From Allacma fusca (Eukaryota; Arthropoda; Collembola; Symphypleona; Sminthuridae), in the NCBI GenBank assembly GCA_947179485.1, contig OX359247.1:52301131-52365130 (forward strand): DNA of 64,000 bases, given 5' to 3'. A model generated the notes under the pieces. It had not been told where the DNA came from. It made no database searches and saw nothing but the letters and a program-made list of their open reading frames with translations. Both the position numbers and the translations under genes were made by a program. This document shows positions 48,590 to 62,575 of the stretch, in pieces; the first letter of the stretch is position 1, and each line of letters starts with the position of its first letter.

Positions 48590-50356
48590 CAGAGCTGCTT
48601 GCAGGTATCAGGTAGTACCTGAAAAATACCCGTCGGGTCGGGTTCGGGTCAAGTTCGGGTCAGCTATAAAAAAAAGTACCTGAGATTCGGGTCAAGTGAG
48701 GGTACATCCAGGATCCGCACCTGATATTACAGGTCGGGTTACGATCAAGTTCGGGTTTAAAAAATATACCTGAGCTCAATGTCAGGTACAAGTTCGGTAC
48801 GACGAATTTAAAATACCTGAACCCGAACTTGCAATTTCAGGTATTGAGCAAGTATTTTTTTACCGCAATAATTTAACTTTAAGTTCACGTGAATGAAACT
48901 CAAAAGCAGAAATGAACGTTAATGTAGCTTCACATGGCTGAAGAACACGTGGTAGTTAGTGATGCATGAGAGCTGCCATACCAATTAAATTAACAAGCAG
49001 CCAAACTTAGTGCATCGCATGGGTTCAAAACAGTCGAACCTGTACCTGGACCCAAACTTTGGGTACCTCAAAAGTGTGAACCTGTCCCTGAAAATGTACC
49101 GATTTTACAGGTTCAAATTTTTCGATCCTGAACCTGACCCAATTGCGTTTTTGTAGTACCCGCACCTGATTAGTACCTGAACCCGAAAAAGTACCCAAAA
49201 GACGACCTGAACCTGGGTATTTTTGGACCGGACCTGAGCATGTTTTGGGTACTTGAGAATCAGAACTTTTTTACTATTTTATCTTGTGTTAAAAGTACAA
49301 TTGGGTGTTTGCAGTGCAAAATATATTTAAAATGAAAAAGAATGCCTGTTCACTGGTTCCTGGGACACCCTGCCATTGCTTTTTCGATGGAAATCATCTT
49401 GCAAGCTTGAAATTCTCCGGCTTTTAACTTTCAATCAGTAAATCCAAACATTTCAGGTCTTTTGCGATCAGGTTCAGGTCTTTCATTTGTTACACCTGGT
49501 CCTGACAGGTAAAAGCAAAACGGGTTTTTCTGTGTACCTGAACCTGAACCAGAAGCTTTACCCAATTTCACTGGTATAAAATACTGCACCCAGAAAGGAC
49601 CCAAAATTATTGGGTCCAAAATACATGCACCCATACTGAACCTGAACCTGGACCTGAACCCAAATACCTGGGTGCGACCTGAACCCAAATACCTGGGTGC
49701 GACCTGAACCCATGCGATGCACTAAGCCAAACTTTGCTAATTGATTTCATGATATAGCCTTGTAGCACATTGCCTTTAGCAACATTGTAGTACACATCAA
49801 CAAATTGGAATCAATTTGGTGTATACTTGTGCCTTCAGGCTTGGTTACTATTTTTAAAATTAATTAATTTAAGGCTTGGTTACAATTAAAAAAGCTAGAT
49901 GATCTCCGATCTCGTGCTGAAGCTATTGCTCAGAAAATGCTTTGGGTAGGTTAAATTGGCTGTTTTCAGTCTTTTTGTGATGCTTGTCACTTAACATTAT
50001 TACAGATTTACGTATTTGGGATTTAGCGTCAGTGAGTAAGTGGTATTTACTTTGATAAAGTAATAAGATAGAACTTGTGATTGTCAGTTTGCTCTGACAA
50101 AATACTTGAAAGTCGGGTTCGGGTTCAGGTTCGGGTTCAAGTTCGGGTCGGGTTTGTTGTGAGATCCGCACCTCAGGTATTTTTTCAGGTGCGGGTAACC
50201 ATGAAGTACCTGATCCAAAAATACCTGACAGGTGCGGATGTTAACTCGGATCCGGAGGGCCAAGTTCGGGTCGACGAAAAAAATTAACCTGATATTTCAG
50301 GTGCGGGTCGGGTTCAGGTGCGGATCTTGATTTTTTGCTACCTGAAAGCAGCTCTG
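48590..50356. mobile_element. hAT-type non-autonomous element, filled with ACCTGAACCCG motifs
   Basis: The terminal inverted repeats start CAGAGCTGCTT and match over 18 bp with one mismatch (48590-48607, 50339-50356). A perfect 8-bp duplication ATTTTGAT lies at 48582-48589 and 50357-50364. The interior outside the nested element consists largely of GGGTTCGGGTC / TACCTGAACCCGA arrays in both orientations. There is no transposase. The short open frames across it only translate this motif array. Confidence 0.92.
49008..49724. mobile_element. Nested 717-bp element with perfect 20-bp inverted repeats
   Basis: The ends begin TAGTGCATCGCATGGG and are perfectly inverted over 20 bp (49008-49027, 49705-49724). 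They are flanked by a 9-bp direct duplication AGCCAAACT (48999-49007, 49725-49733). A 9-bp duplication fits a Mutator-like element better than hAT, but the class is not certain. The interior again consists of ACCTGAACCC-type motifs, like its host element. Confidence 0.85.
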
Positions 50357-52947
50357 ATTTTGATGCCCCTTGGTATGAGGATGATCTAATATTCATTAAG
50401 GACCTGTAGGATTTCAAAACTGGAACTTCCCACAATGAGTGAGATGGTGGACTCCAGTCGTTCTGTAGGCTCTGTATGTACTGTGGTGAGAGGGACTTTG
50501 TCTGATTGTGAGATCCGAGGACCAGATTGTGTTCATAGAAGTTGTAGAGAGCCAAAAAGTTGAAGATGGTGAGAGTTGCCATAAGTCAGAGTAACACTTA
50601 TGACCTGTCTCGTACTCTCCCACACTCTTCCTGTTAAACTTGATAGAAAGACCCATTATTAGCAGACAGAGTTGTATTTTATTAGGAAATGTTCTCCCTG
50701 ATTGCTACGATACACCACAAATCCATCGTAAAAGTTATGTTGCAAATATACTTTCAGCCATGGGAGGGGAACATTTCAGGAGGAAAACTTAAGGATGCCA
50801 AATCATCCCTGTCACAGTACATTCTGGAGTCTGCCAGCAACCATTAACCAGTAGAGAAGGAATCTGGGAGTCCGAGTCAACAATTCCCTGTCTTCCAAAC
50901 TCTTAGAATCCATATGTAGGGTATATCACAGATCTTATATACAGTAGAACCAGACAAAGCTAGGAAACTTTCCCTCACCGCACAACATCTGCCCTTTGGA
51001 GTAATAACTTCCCTTTACAGATCTATACATGACCGTGAATACTCATCCTGTGAACTATCCCTCAAGACTCAGGCAGTTTCCCTTGGAAAGCATCTCATTT
51101 CATCTGGTTCCTCCTAGTAAGTAGATAACAAATGTAATCTCAGTCAGAAACTATGAGCTCCTTATTTTTGACAAAGTAACTGGATCCGTCACGCTATCAA
51201 AGGTTTCCTCATCAGGCAAAGAATATTTACGCTCCGAGGGGATTCACGAACCTGGAGTTAATTAAAAGAAGTCACTGTATGACAAACTGGAATAAGAACT
51301 TGAAAGATCCGAGGATTGTAACTTTGAGTCACCTTCCTTTTGTAACGAACTTCTTCTAGCCCTACCTCTATGTAAGTACATATGTAGATACCTTTGAAAC
51401 TGCAATTAAAACGACCCATCCATGTATTGAGAGAACGAGTCCTTCCGAAATGAAACACTTGAAAATCTTTAACTTGATGATCACGAAATCCTATCCAAAT
51501 TATCCTTCCCCTCATCAAATATACTACAACATAACAAATCCCATCTCCGACTGGTCTTTAATTAACCCGAGTATTTCTCCTTTAACGTTAGCTCTCCAGT
51601 CATGTTTGTTACACTGATTATATGCTCAAAGTTAAAGTTCATATCACATTATTAAAATCTAAGTTAAGTAGAACTGTTTTACTTCAAAGAGTGGATCTTG
51701 AAATATGAGTGAGATGTTATTCGTTTTCCAACTGATGCGCTTAGAGCTTACTTCAATGATCAAAAGGCAATATTTGTCCTATCTGGCTTGCATTTAGTGA
51801 CTTAAAGCTTATTCTTGAAGTGGATGTTTATTTTTAAAAAAGTTTAAGCAATAAGTGCGTCTCAAATGGTACTAGATTTTAAACGAGATTTCTATTATTT
51901 TCTGGCAAAAGATTCTGAGGGCTAGAAACTTGTTTTGGAAAAACAAGTTGTTTTCATTTATGATTTGGATTAGCAAGTTTTACACCTACAGGCTTTATAT
52001 ATCTACATACGGCGTTACTAGGAATGTCAGTATAGTTATATGTAGATAATTACAATCAAAACGACTCGGATGAGACTCGTAATAATGGAAAAACAAGAGC
52101 AACAGACGAAATTCCTACACGAAACTCCGAACCGAGAAGAAAGATTTGGTGTAAGGGAAAAACAGGGAAAACATGGGAATTAAAAGTCAATTATTGTACC
52201 TTTCTTCCTTTTCATAATTTTATATGAGTTAGCTCGACTCCCTTCGGTTTCACACTTCTGTGGCTGGGTCGAATTAAAATTGACAATAGAGAGTTAAGAG
52301 AGTAATGGTGGACGAGAATCGTCTTCCATCAACCCCATTCAATTTTACATTCCAGCTCCGTATAAGCATTGTCCCTGTTAAATTGCAAATTGCGGAAAAG
52401 CAACTTGGCTTTGTTTTCCTGCTCCGCCCGCTTAAAACATTTCCAACGTGTTCTCTCACTGTAATTCACTGGGAATCTAAAATGTATGTACTTATAGTGT
52501 TTTTGTAGTTGTAATTATTAGATACATATGTATTTATGTAGCTAGGTATAGCTCTAAGTATGCAGAGATAGGGCACACTTCGGATCAGGAAAGATCTCTG
52601 AGAGTGTAACCTTTGGCACATGAGTGCTTTTGGCTGGAACGGCTGTTGTTTCAGGTTTGGCTGCATGCAAATGACATGATTTTTTCCCTCATAAACTCTT
52701 AGTACTGTTTCAATAAAGATTGGGAATCCATTCTGATAGCTCGATTTGAAGTTTCTCAAGAGTCATCAGTCACGGAAGGAGGCTTCTCAGTAAGTACGCA
52801 TGGAATGGTGCTATTATTTTTCTTCCAACTTATGTAAATACTTTAGTCGGACTGCGGACAATATTATGAGGAAAGCAATGTAATGAATATGGATGAGGGC
52901 TGGGGATGCTACCCTTCAGAGGTTTTCAAACTTGAGCACAAAAAAGG

Positions 52948-52979
52948 CACACACACACATACACACACACACACACACA
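52948..52979. repeat. (CA)n microsatellite
   Basis: About 16 CA units with one interruption (CAT). Confidence 0.97.
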
Positions 52980-55900
52980 GATATTAGCAACCCACTATAA
53001 TTCACTAGAAAATAGGTAGTTACTTTACTACCAGATAAATACAGGGCCCGTGAGTAATGAACCCAAGCTATTCTAAGAAATTTCTTCGTATTCCCTAGAC
53101 GCACACTGTATTAACGAACTATGTTCTTTTATAGATATTCTTCTTGGGAATTTTATTTTGAACTTGGTTTCTCGATGGGAAGCTATACATGGTAACAAAT
53201 TACATGATTACGCAATGGACGCAAGGGTAAGAAATTGTAGTGGTAGCGTCCCGAAAATATCTTTTCTGCAGGACAATAGGTGCTAATTTTTTTGAAATCC
53301 AGCCATCCAGAACTACGAGTGTTAATTATAGTGTAAAAGTTCACTTCAAGTCTTTCAATGCGTGAAAAGTAATGGAATCTTTCTGCCATTATTACTACTC
53401 CTAGTATAAATAAATGTGCTCGCACGTCGACACTGCTCATGTCGTTCACATGATATGTGTGAGTTTGCTAAAAAATAAAATAAAACAACTCATGCCTCTC
53501 AAGCACGCGTCACCCAAGTCACTTTTGACATTTAGAGAGTCATCACATTCGTGGCTTCAGCACCGTAGAGCTCCTTCCTGGGAAATGTCGAAGACTAAAA
53601 CTCAAATTAATACAGTTAACAGTACAAAGGCCATCTTTGTAAAGGAAAAGTATATATGGACATTTTTCTTGGCCAAGGTCTTTTACAAATATAGTTAAGG
53701 ATCATATACATATGTATGTACATATGTATGCTTCAAAAATGGAATGGTATTTTCTTAAAACAAAAGTAAGTATTTATATTCCATTCCATAAGGATCCTTC
53801 ATATTGAGTGTTGACATAATGTACGTACATACATATGTACTCACTGTATGTATTATGCACATTCATAAATGACAGGGTATGCCGATAAAGTTCACGAAGT
53901 GAGAAACCACTGAAAATATGCACTTCTCGATTCAATTTTTGTACGTAATTAAGTGCTCCTAGACACTACATAATATAGATACATAATTACACAAGCCAAG
54001 CATTATAATCTTTACATTTGAATTGTGCACAGTCAGCTGAAAAAATACGAATATTAACTCCTCTCCAATATCTAGGCTTTGGGTTTTCAAATGTACATTT
54101 AGAAATGTTTCCTTCTTGCAAATATGTACAAATAGAAAATCTGATGACATGTAAACTGATGATGCTGGAGAGTTTTTCTCACTGCAGTGGTTTGTGCAGA
54201 ATCAGAATTCGAGTGGAAAAATGCACCACTCATAGCACGTGCAAGGTTTGAAATCAATGTCAGAATGTTGATTTCATATTGCGGTACTCAAATCCTTAAT
54301 AATGTACATATTAGTGTAGTCTATTCTGTTATTCACGCCAATACTTTATTTTGAACCATTTGAGCATATACCCTTTGCAGTCTTATTGATTTACACATAC
54401 ATGGATGCACTTGTCCTTTACGAGTATGTAAGAATCCCATTATTGAAGCCCGTCAGAGTCACAGAGTCAAGACGACTAGTCTTTTTGTAGACTTGGAAAG
54501 GGCTTACTGGAAAATACACTTTCAACTCACAGCAGAACCTTAAGTAAAGAATTTAACATGAAAACAATCAAACCCGGAAAGTTCTCCCCACTCTCGTCTG
54601 TTTAGATTAAAGTCTAGAATAATTTTGTTAAGAAACTATTCCTACAAACGAGAATGGAATTCAATAGTAATTTACTACAACATTTCCTCTTCAAAGTCAT
54701 TTTTAAAAGAGTAATTATTTGAATTGACAGTTACAGTAGTTACTAAAGAGATTATTTTACCATAAGTAGATACTTCTACAAATTATTTTTGTTAAAATTA
54801 CAAACAAGCATTGTCCTTACAGGCAAACTTTTTAATCAAATAAATTCTTTACAGAAAATTGAGTAGCTATTTGTCAAATTGAAATATCATCGATGCGGGA
54901 GCTACTGCATCCAAGAGATTCTATGCATCTATAGATATTGAAGGGGGGACTACATTCCATAAACTCGGAAATGTCTCTAGTCTCTAGTCTCTACAGAAGC
55001 AAACAGAGGAAGTGGCCTCGACTCTTAACAACGCAATGTTTGTATGATTTGAAAGGAGTGAAATACTTACATGTCAAAGCAAGGGAATTTTGATCACAAA
55101 GCAAGAAATAGATTGACTTGTTTGATCCCATCTCCTACCTCCTGAATACATGACTTTTCCTTCTATTTCGAGAACCCCGGAAAAAAGTAGGAAGGGAAAG
55201 TTTATTATTATGTAAGGCTACAGACATAACATACATTGTACATACGTCTGTATACAGACAGCATCCAGTGGCTCTGACTTGAGAGGATTTAAATGCAAAA
55301 ACAATGTGGGGCTAGATGGAATGACAAACAAATTCCCAGCTTCCTTTGCACTTCCTTCCAAGCATCGGTACTTTACCAATTTCCTATATTTATATATGCG
55401 TAATTATGTACATGGAATAACTCAGTATATGGAGAGTGTCTCTCAGAGGATGAAGAAAATAAAGTGAAAGTACCAGAATATGTTATGCTCCCTGAATTTG
55501 TACTTTTAGATGAACTGTCGAATGTCTACAGGTTACCAGCGGGAGGAAGGGCTGGTGACAAATTCTGGATGTACAGCTATTGTGTCCCTAGTCCCTGCAT
55601 GAACCTGTGTATGTTCATACACATTCAGACTAAAGAAACGTTGCTCGAAAGCAGAGCCAAAATTGTATCTGGATCTGTTTAGAGGTAGAAGTGTAAACGG
55701 GAAATGTACCATTGACATAGGGACTATACAGTGAAATGAAATTGTTCCTGAGTGAGACGGTTGGCGGTCCTTGTAGTATCTGTATTTTCTCCATATACCT
55801 TTACATACATGAGAATGGCCATTTGAAATTCATCGGATTTTGAGCCTCTAAACCGATCAAGGCAGTCCATGAAGTATACAAAATCTTTTCACAAATTACT

Positions 55901-58067
55901 TTCCTACGATTGCTTTCATCCCAAATGCCAGGTTCCATTAGGATCCCAAAGCAAAGGTACCTGCTCAACTTCCCCCGCACAATTTCCATCCGCAGGAATA
56001 CAAATAACGTTATTGGGTAAAACCCGGGAGTCAGTCGAGACCAGAGTGATTCCCACTAAATTCATATACTTAGATATTCCCCGGATTTTACTCACACGTA
56101 TCATTTCCTCTCACACTTGTGTAAGTCAGTCCTGGCCACACCGAGCTTCTCCTCTATGAACTCATCCATAACAATTGAGCTTGGCGGAATCCAACTGGCT
56201 CCATAATGCATTGATGCTAAACGTACCTTGACGACGTAACTTAAATCGGGCCGAACTTCCAAGTCCCGAAACAATCATTTATGACCCGCATTCTCCTCCA
56301 GTCCCTCCTTCTTCCCCCCGACTTTCAAAAACGTCAAGAAAACAAGTACTTATAAAAAGTCCCACTTTATTTCCTCTTCTCAATGTGTGTACATACAAAT
56401 GTCTACATGTATTTTCGAATTGCAGTATCTATTTTCACATTTAGAGAGAGAGAGATACCTTTTCTTATGAACTTCCGGTATCCTCCCAAAACATTTGAAA
56501 GCAGTCCCTCCAGGCAGGGACAAATGTGGGTCTCAAAAATAATGAAATGATTTTCTTAGTAAGGATGAAGTACAAATTTGAGATATGTTCAACGCGTATC
56601 CCTTACATACATACACGGAACCCCGTCAACACCCGCAGTTCTATTTGGACCGGGAAATTGGAAAAAGATTGGAAAGAAGTGTCCTTTTCAAAGCAATTTT
56701 AACATTGGAACAATCTTCGTGTGGTTCCAGTGAATGAGGAGCCGAAGACTGGATTGAAATGGTGGGGAGAGCAATAAGCGTCACTGGGCTGACTCTCTAC
56801 GTGAGCAGAAATTTACACACGGTGAAAATTTAATAACTTGATTAGAAATTGCCTCTGCATTTTTACATTACTATGCAACTTCTCCCTATTTCCCTCCAGA
56901 CTTCAAACAAAGAATTTCCCTTGAAAGAAACTTCTCCGCTCAACTCCCGTTTAAGAGCAGACATTTTATTGCTGGGTCAATATAATTCCCAGCATTCCAA
57001 ACTTTTTTTTTGAAAGTATTAGGGAATTCATTAAATCTCATATTGCGTTGCTTATATCCACATATGAGGTTTATAATACGGAGAGTCAAAAGGAAAATTT
57101 TGTATGTTACGCAGGTAAGGGAATTTTTTTACAAAAGTAATGACATCAATGCAGGTATGCATACGCTTTGACTCATACTCCCACTGCATATTGTATTTAA
57201 TGTGTAACACTTGGTATTCCAAAAATCCAACCAAATTGGGTTTACTTATTGCATTCCTGGTATACAGTAGCCCGCCCTAATTGAAAATGTTGTCTTCCTT
57301 TTGGAAACTTCATCAAGTTTTTAAAACAAATTTGCCTCAAAAATTCATTTTGACTCTAACATCAAAAAGCGAAAATTTTAAATGGGATCGAACATGCGGA
57401 TTTTCGATTTTCACGTATGTATGAACCCCCGTGTGGAAAACATTGACATTGACATTGCAAATTGGCAAGAGAAGTTAAGGACGCCATTGGGAATCGTTGC
57501 TGATTTTTTTGATCATCTGCGGTTACCATCAGTTTTCATTCTTTTGTTATAAGGTTTTTAATTTTGTAAACTAAAAACTTACACATGTAATTACCTACGT
57601 TTCGGTTTAATCCGACGACATGCTTCCGTAGCTCGGATAAAAATCTCCTCGGAGGATACTTATTGCGTGAGATCCTGTCTCCATGACTGGGAAAGTAATG
57701 GTCCGTAAGCACGACTCTAATAAGCCTTGTCATAGAGGATCCCAAGTTTCTCCATCCGTTGTATTTGCAAGTGTAGGTATAAAACAGAGGAATTCTAAAT
57801 CTTAAATCCACAATGGAGATGGCAAAGGACGGCCTTTTATGCCTTTGAGTATGCACGCCCTTATATCCAGACTGTCAATAGTACTATACTCCAGTGCGGG
57901 CTCCATTACTTAGGAAAATCCATCTACTCAGTCGGAAATTTCCTCTCTAAATAAATCTATCGAGCTTTCTCGATGGTTGATGCTCCAGCCACCATGAAGC
58001 CTTTTCAGTATCGTATGTCAAGGTTGACTTAGTAATAAAACCAAAAGGGTCTAGCTCCAGTGCGCTC

Positions 58068-58087
58068 CTCTCTCTCTCTCTCTCTCT
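58068..58087. repeat. (CT)n microsatellite
   Basis: Ten CT units. Confidence 0.95.
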
Positions 58088-59596
58088 GGTCTCCACAATT
58101 TTATTGGTAGATCTAATCACACATGCACAAATAATTACAAAATACGAAGGGTTTCTGTACGCTGGGAGTAGTTACCGCAAAGTGGTAACCTCAAACAGTC
58201 GCTAAATAATAGCATTCTGAATTTACTACAGTTCCAGACTTGATGCACGTCCCATGTTAAGGCGTTTGTAAGTGAACTTGACATTCACACTCTCATTACT
58301 TAACAGATTTGCCAGCATAAATTAATGTGGCGGGTTGGTCGACGGCTCTGGAATAATTATTCCGGTTGGGAACTGACACTGACACATTGGGACAAAATGG
58401 TACACGACACAGAAAAACTTTTCTTCTAGAGTTTGCAAAAAACTTATTTCCCTCCCTCAAATTTTCATTCCTTCCAAATGTCATATTTATTGTCAGTGTC
58501 TATATTTCCCCCTATACTCACGCGCTATTTCATAAATCGTACCTATAGAAAAATTCCATCTACAAATATCCGGTTTTAAATTGCATCAATTTCTCCCAAG
58601 TATTGAAAAACCTTTCACACCAATATTTCTCACTTGAATCAACTTTTACTGCCTTTTACTTTTGCAGACGAGTTTTGTCATCAAATGGGACACCCATTTT
58701 CATTGTTTCCTGTCCCATTCTCATGAGAGTTGGTCCTGATCATTCAAACTGATTGTGAGTATGAATATTACCTCCCTAGGATTCCGACATGTAGAATGTA
58801 AATAGATACATAGCTGCTGAGTTTTGAGTTTAGAATCTTCTCTTTGCTTCTTAGTAATAGTGGAAGATTTTATTGGGATATTTAAAAACACCCTCAAATT
58901 TTTCCATTTATGTTACTCATAGCCAGCACAAAAATTGGACAAACTTGGAGTACACTATTTACATACATGTGAGGAGGTTTGGAGGAACCAGAGCATCAGA
59001 TTCTGCTTCAATGAAGACTACCTCGAAAAGTAATTTACATGGAGAACACTTGTTGAGAGATAAAGGGAAGTGACGCCAGAGCTATGTACATATTTCCAGG
59101 GTGAGGGAGAAAGCCGTTGCATTGGGAAAGTAGGACTTCTCTGAGTTAGAGTGGGAGAGAATAGATATGAGCAGCATCCAGCACTTCCAAACAAATAGGA
59201 TTCTTGCTTCCTCCTCAAGTGACACACAATTCTCCACTAAAGTAGTAAACGAGAACTTGCTCCAGATGAGAATATGAGGGGCATAGTGGTGAGAAGTGGT
59301 TTCTCCCAATCTCTTCTCATTTCATTGTCTCAAGTTATATTCTAATCCAACTAAAATAGAGTATCTCCTCGAGAGTGAAGGGACGATAACGCTGAAAAAT
59401 AGACTTCCTTCTCAGAACTCACTAATTCAAAATGAGCCATGGAGAGAAATAATTCTATTTCATTTCCCATAAAGCTGCGAACGGAAGAGGAAACAAACAA
59501 TAATATTACTGTAGATATAGTAGCTGGGACATGCAGTTACATATAATACTTGAGGGGAAATTTTTTTTTGAGAAGACAATTATCGAGGGAAAGCAC

Positions 59597-59616
59597 GTGT
59601 GTGTGTGTGTGTGTGT
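59597..59616. repeat. (GT)n microsatellite
   Basis: Ten uninterrupted GT units. Confidence 0.95.
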
Positions 59617-60175
59617 ATTTCTGTGAGTAGAAGACAAGGAAGGTGAGGATGGGAGGATTTGATCAAAAGGAAAGAGGAGTAATGAAAGACTTAATGCCCC
59701 CCAATGGCACTCTCTTACAAAATATTTTTAGTTGTGCACTTTTATATGAAAACAACTCTTTATTTTCCTCAAGGAAACTTTTGTCTTGTTCTGGACACTT
59801 GAGTTAAGTATTTGCTTACTTAGCTCTGCTTACATACATACGTCCAGTCCAAATATATCTATGTATTCTACATATGTACATATGTGCCTGGAGTTTTCCT
59901 TTCCCTCCTCAGCTACATTAACTTAAGTCAATCTCATCTGCCCCAATGGTGTTTACCTCTGGAACTTCTCACCGTCATATAAAAACCTTTTCGTAGTCGA
60001 CCCCAGTAGGTTTTGTGGACTCTCAAGTCATAAAGACATGAGAGTGTGTCTGTGTAATAGGAAATAATAAAATAACCAAGTTAGTTCTGGCTTCAAAGAA
60101 TCACAAGAGATTTTTTTATCCTATCAGAACTTGTGCCGGATTATTTCCAGAACTTAAACCCTTTCTAATCTCCCA

Positions 60176-60180
<5 letters not shown>

Positions 60181-60215
<35 letters not shown>
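60181..60215. repeat. (CT)n microsatellite
   Basis: About 17 uninterrupted CT units. Confidence 0.97.
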
Positions 60216-60218
<3 letters not shown>

Positions 60219-60930
60219 TCCAATCTTATCCTTTCCAAGGCATTCTCAAATGGTACACTGTATCACTCCGGATTTCCGACGTCTTGCACAAATTGGGATC
60301 CCAATTTCCCAACACGGTCCTATCAACCAAACTTGACAAGGGATAACCCAGAGCTTAAAAATGCATAGATATTGATTCACATATCTATATTGACTCACAA
60401 TCAGGACGTCTATCATGCACTTGTGTACAAAGGACGGATCTTATGCTGACTAATAAGTTGCCCAAGTAATCATATGAATACTGTAGACTTGGAATTTACT
60501 TTCGGAAATGAAAATACATTCAATTCCGAGATGTTCCCAGAAAAGAAGCCTAAGATTTGATGTGGTTCACGTTCCCCCAGGAAAGCCCTCCCTCCTCCAC
60601 AAGACAGCTCCTTTCACTCTGATCCGTATCTTTTCTTCATTTTGCTTAGTATTTGCATATGGTTGGAAATTCAACGAAACTCATCTGGTATGAATAATAA
60701 ATGCATGCCATTTTTAGGATCCTCTCATCTTCTCAAATTATATCTACTTTTGTATGAGCAGGAAGGAAAATGAGTTCTATTTAGGGATCCATGATTATTA
60801 TTACAGTTACAAGGTTTTGTTACTCAGCTACATGCTGACGAGTGCATTTGAGAAATGATAGGTTCTTGTCAATGAGGAACTAAAGATGGATATTCGTGTG
60901 TGTTTATTGTAAGTATGCACATATGTATGT

Positions 60931-60948
60931 AATAATAATAATAATAAT
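60931..60948. repeat. (AAT)n microsatellite
   Basis: Six AAT units. Confidence 0.95.
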
Positions 60949-62514
60949 TTATAAAACTATTAAAATACTGTATAAGAATAAAAAGTAATTACAGGAAATA
61001 GATCAGTAAGGAAAATAAACCGGGTGAAATTAAAATTTAGGTCTTTTTGGTAATAGTACAACGAAACTTTTAAAATAATGTAGATCACTGCCTAGTCAAA
61101 AGTGCTGATCTGTGCACAAGGACTGGCTCTTGTCAACGTAAATTATGAATTACTTCCATAATCTCATTTGAAAATCGGACGGACGGGGAAGCCAATCTGA
61201 TGGTTTAACTGAGAAATGTGTGAAATATCTGAGGGTGAAATCTGAGGAACATATGTACATACATGAGCACAGGGTTCTTCAAAACTTTCCCCCATCTAGC
61301 CCATTACCAAAATTTCCGGACTTTCCTCTAAAGACCAGAGCTTGTTTAGAAAGCCAACATCAGGACTTTCTTCTACATTATGTCTTCCTCATTGTCACTC
61401 ATGAGGAGGAATTTCTTCAAACCTTGCTCCTTACTCTGACTCACTCTGCCCGGCATTTTGTACCTGACTAACCAGCACATAGCTTTTTGTAATGACCCTA
61501 AAAATTTCTATAAACGAGGGTCAAAAGTTGTTTAAAAAATGACAAATTCCTAATTTTTAAATTCTTAAAAAATTCAGATATTCCAGATACCTCACAGTTT
61601 CTCAACTATCGACCTCGACTCCTGTAGTCGAGTTAGTTCTGGCGAACAAAATTATCTAAAATTTGGAAGCAAATGGGCCAAAAAATAGGCTAATTTTGTA
61701 CATTTTCCCGTATATAAGCTAGTGACTGTTTTGTGCCAGGCTGTACCTTATGTTCTCGTCAAGTACCTCACGTAGGAGAAAATTGTAAACAGAACTCGCG
61801 GTTTAGAATTGCTGACTCGAATGTGATAAACTATCCAGCCTTTTTAGACTGACCACATAGAAAGTCTGGGTACTAATAAACCTTAGTTCCAAGGGAAGTT
61901 ACACAAAGTGAAAACATGGAGTCATACCTACATGAGAAGTAGGACGCGAAAAACCATAATGTAAAAGATAGGAGGAATTCGTTGACTTTGATGGAGAGCA
62001 CGGGTTTCCGTATGAGCATAAAATAGAGATAACACTTCATCCTCGTGTCTATGCATCTTCGGGCTGCATTCAGGTTGAGTAATTATAGAATCCAAGGAAG
62101 CATAGATACGCTAAATTAGCTCAACCATATTCTGGATCCGAGCTTCTTGTGTACAATGTGTCTGTATTTACAAAACATATCCGATCGATTTAGCTTCCAA
62201 TGAAAATAAATATGTATTTATAATACAGTAAAATGCAAACTTATTCATGTACAATAATTATGTTATGCTATTTTTCAGCTCTTTAACCTTTTGTCTAAAT
62301 TCCTTTCAATATTAGGTAAAACTTCAAACACAAATAAAGGTAATATTTTAAATTTCTCCACCTTCGATAAGAACTTGCTCAACATTTATTTTCACTTACA
62401 CCGTACTTACAAATAATTGATTAAAACTTGATCACACTTGTTTTATAGCAAAGAGAAACAAAACCGAAACTTGAGCAATTCTTGACCTATCCCGTTGAAA
62501 AGCTTGACACACCG

Positions 62515-62575
62515 TGACCTAAACTTGACCTGTCCTTGACCTATACTTGACCTATACTTGACCTATACTTGACCT
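62515..62575 (-). promoter_or_regulatory. Six AGGTCA half-sites as direct repeats with 5-bp spacing
   Basis: TGACCT on the plus strand starts at 62515, 62526, 62537, 62548, 62559 and 62570, exactly 11 bp apart. On the minus strand this is AGGTCA repeated with 5-bp spacers (DR5 geometry), often within TATAGGTCA. A further TGACCT lies at 62483-62488. AGGTCA is the consensus half-site of nuclear receptors. It may equally be a short 11-bp minisatellite, and no target gene is visible nearby. Confidence 0.45.

Noticed and set aside
49431-49795. Gly/Ser/Phe-rich minus-strand frames (GSGSGTQ, RSRFRF)
   Set aside because: They only translate the ACCTGAACCC motif array of the nested element.
50081-50287. 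Plus-strand frame with RVRVQVRVQVRV
   Set aside because: It is a translation of the GGTTCGGGT array of the outer element.
48582-50364. A protein-coding gene explaining the rise in GC at 48.6-50.4 kb
   Set aside because: The higher GC comes from the CGGGTTC motif arrays inside two nested elements.
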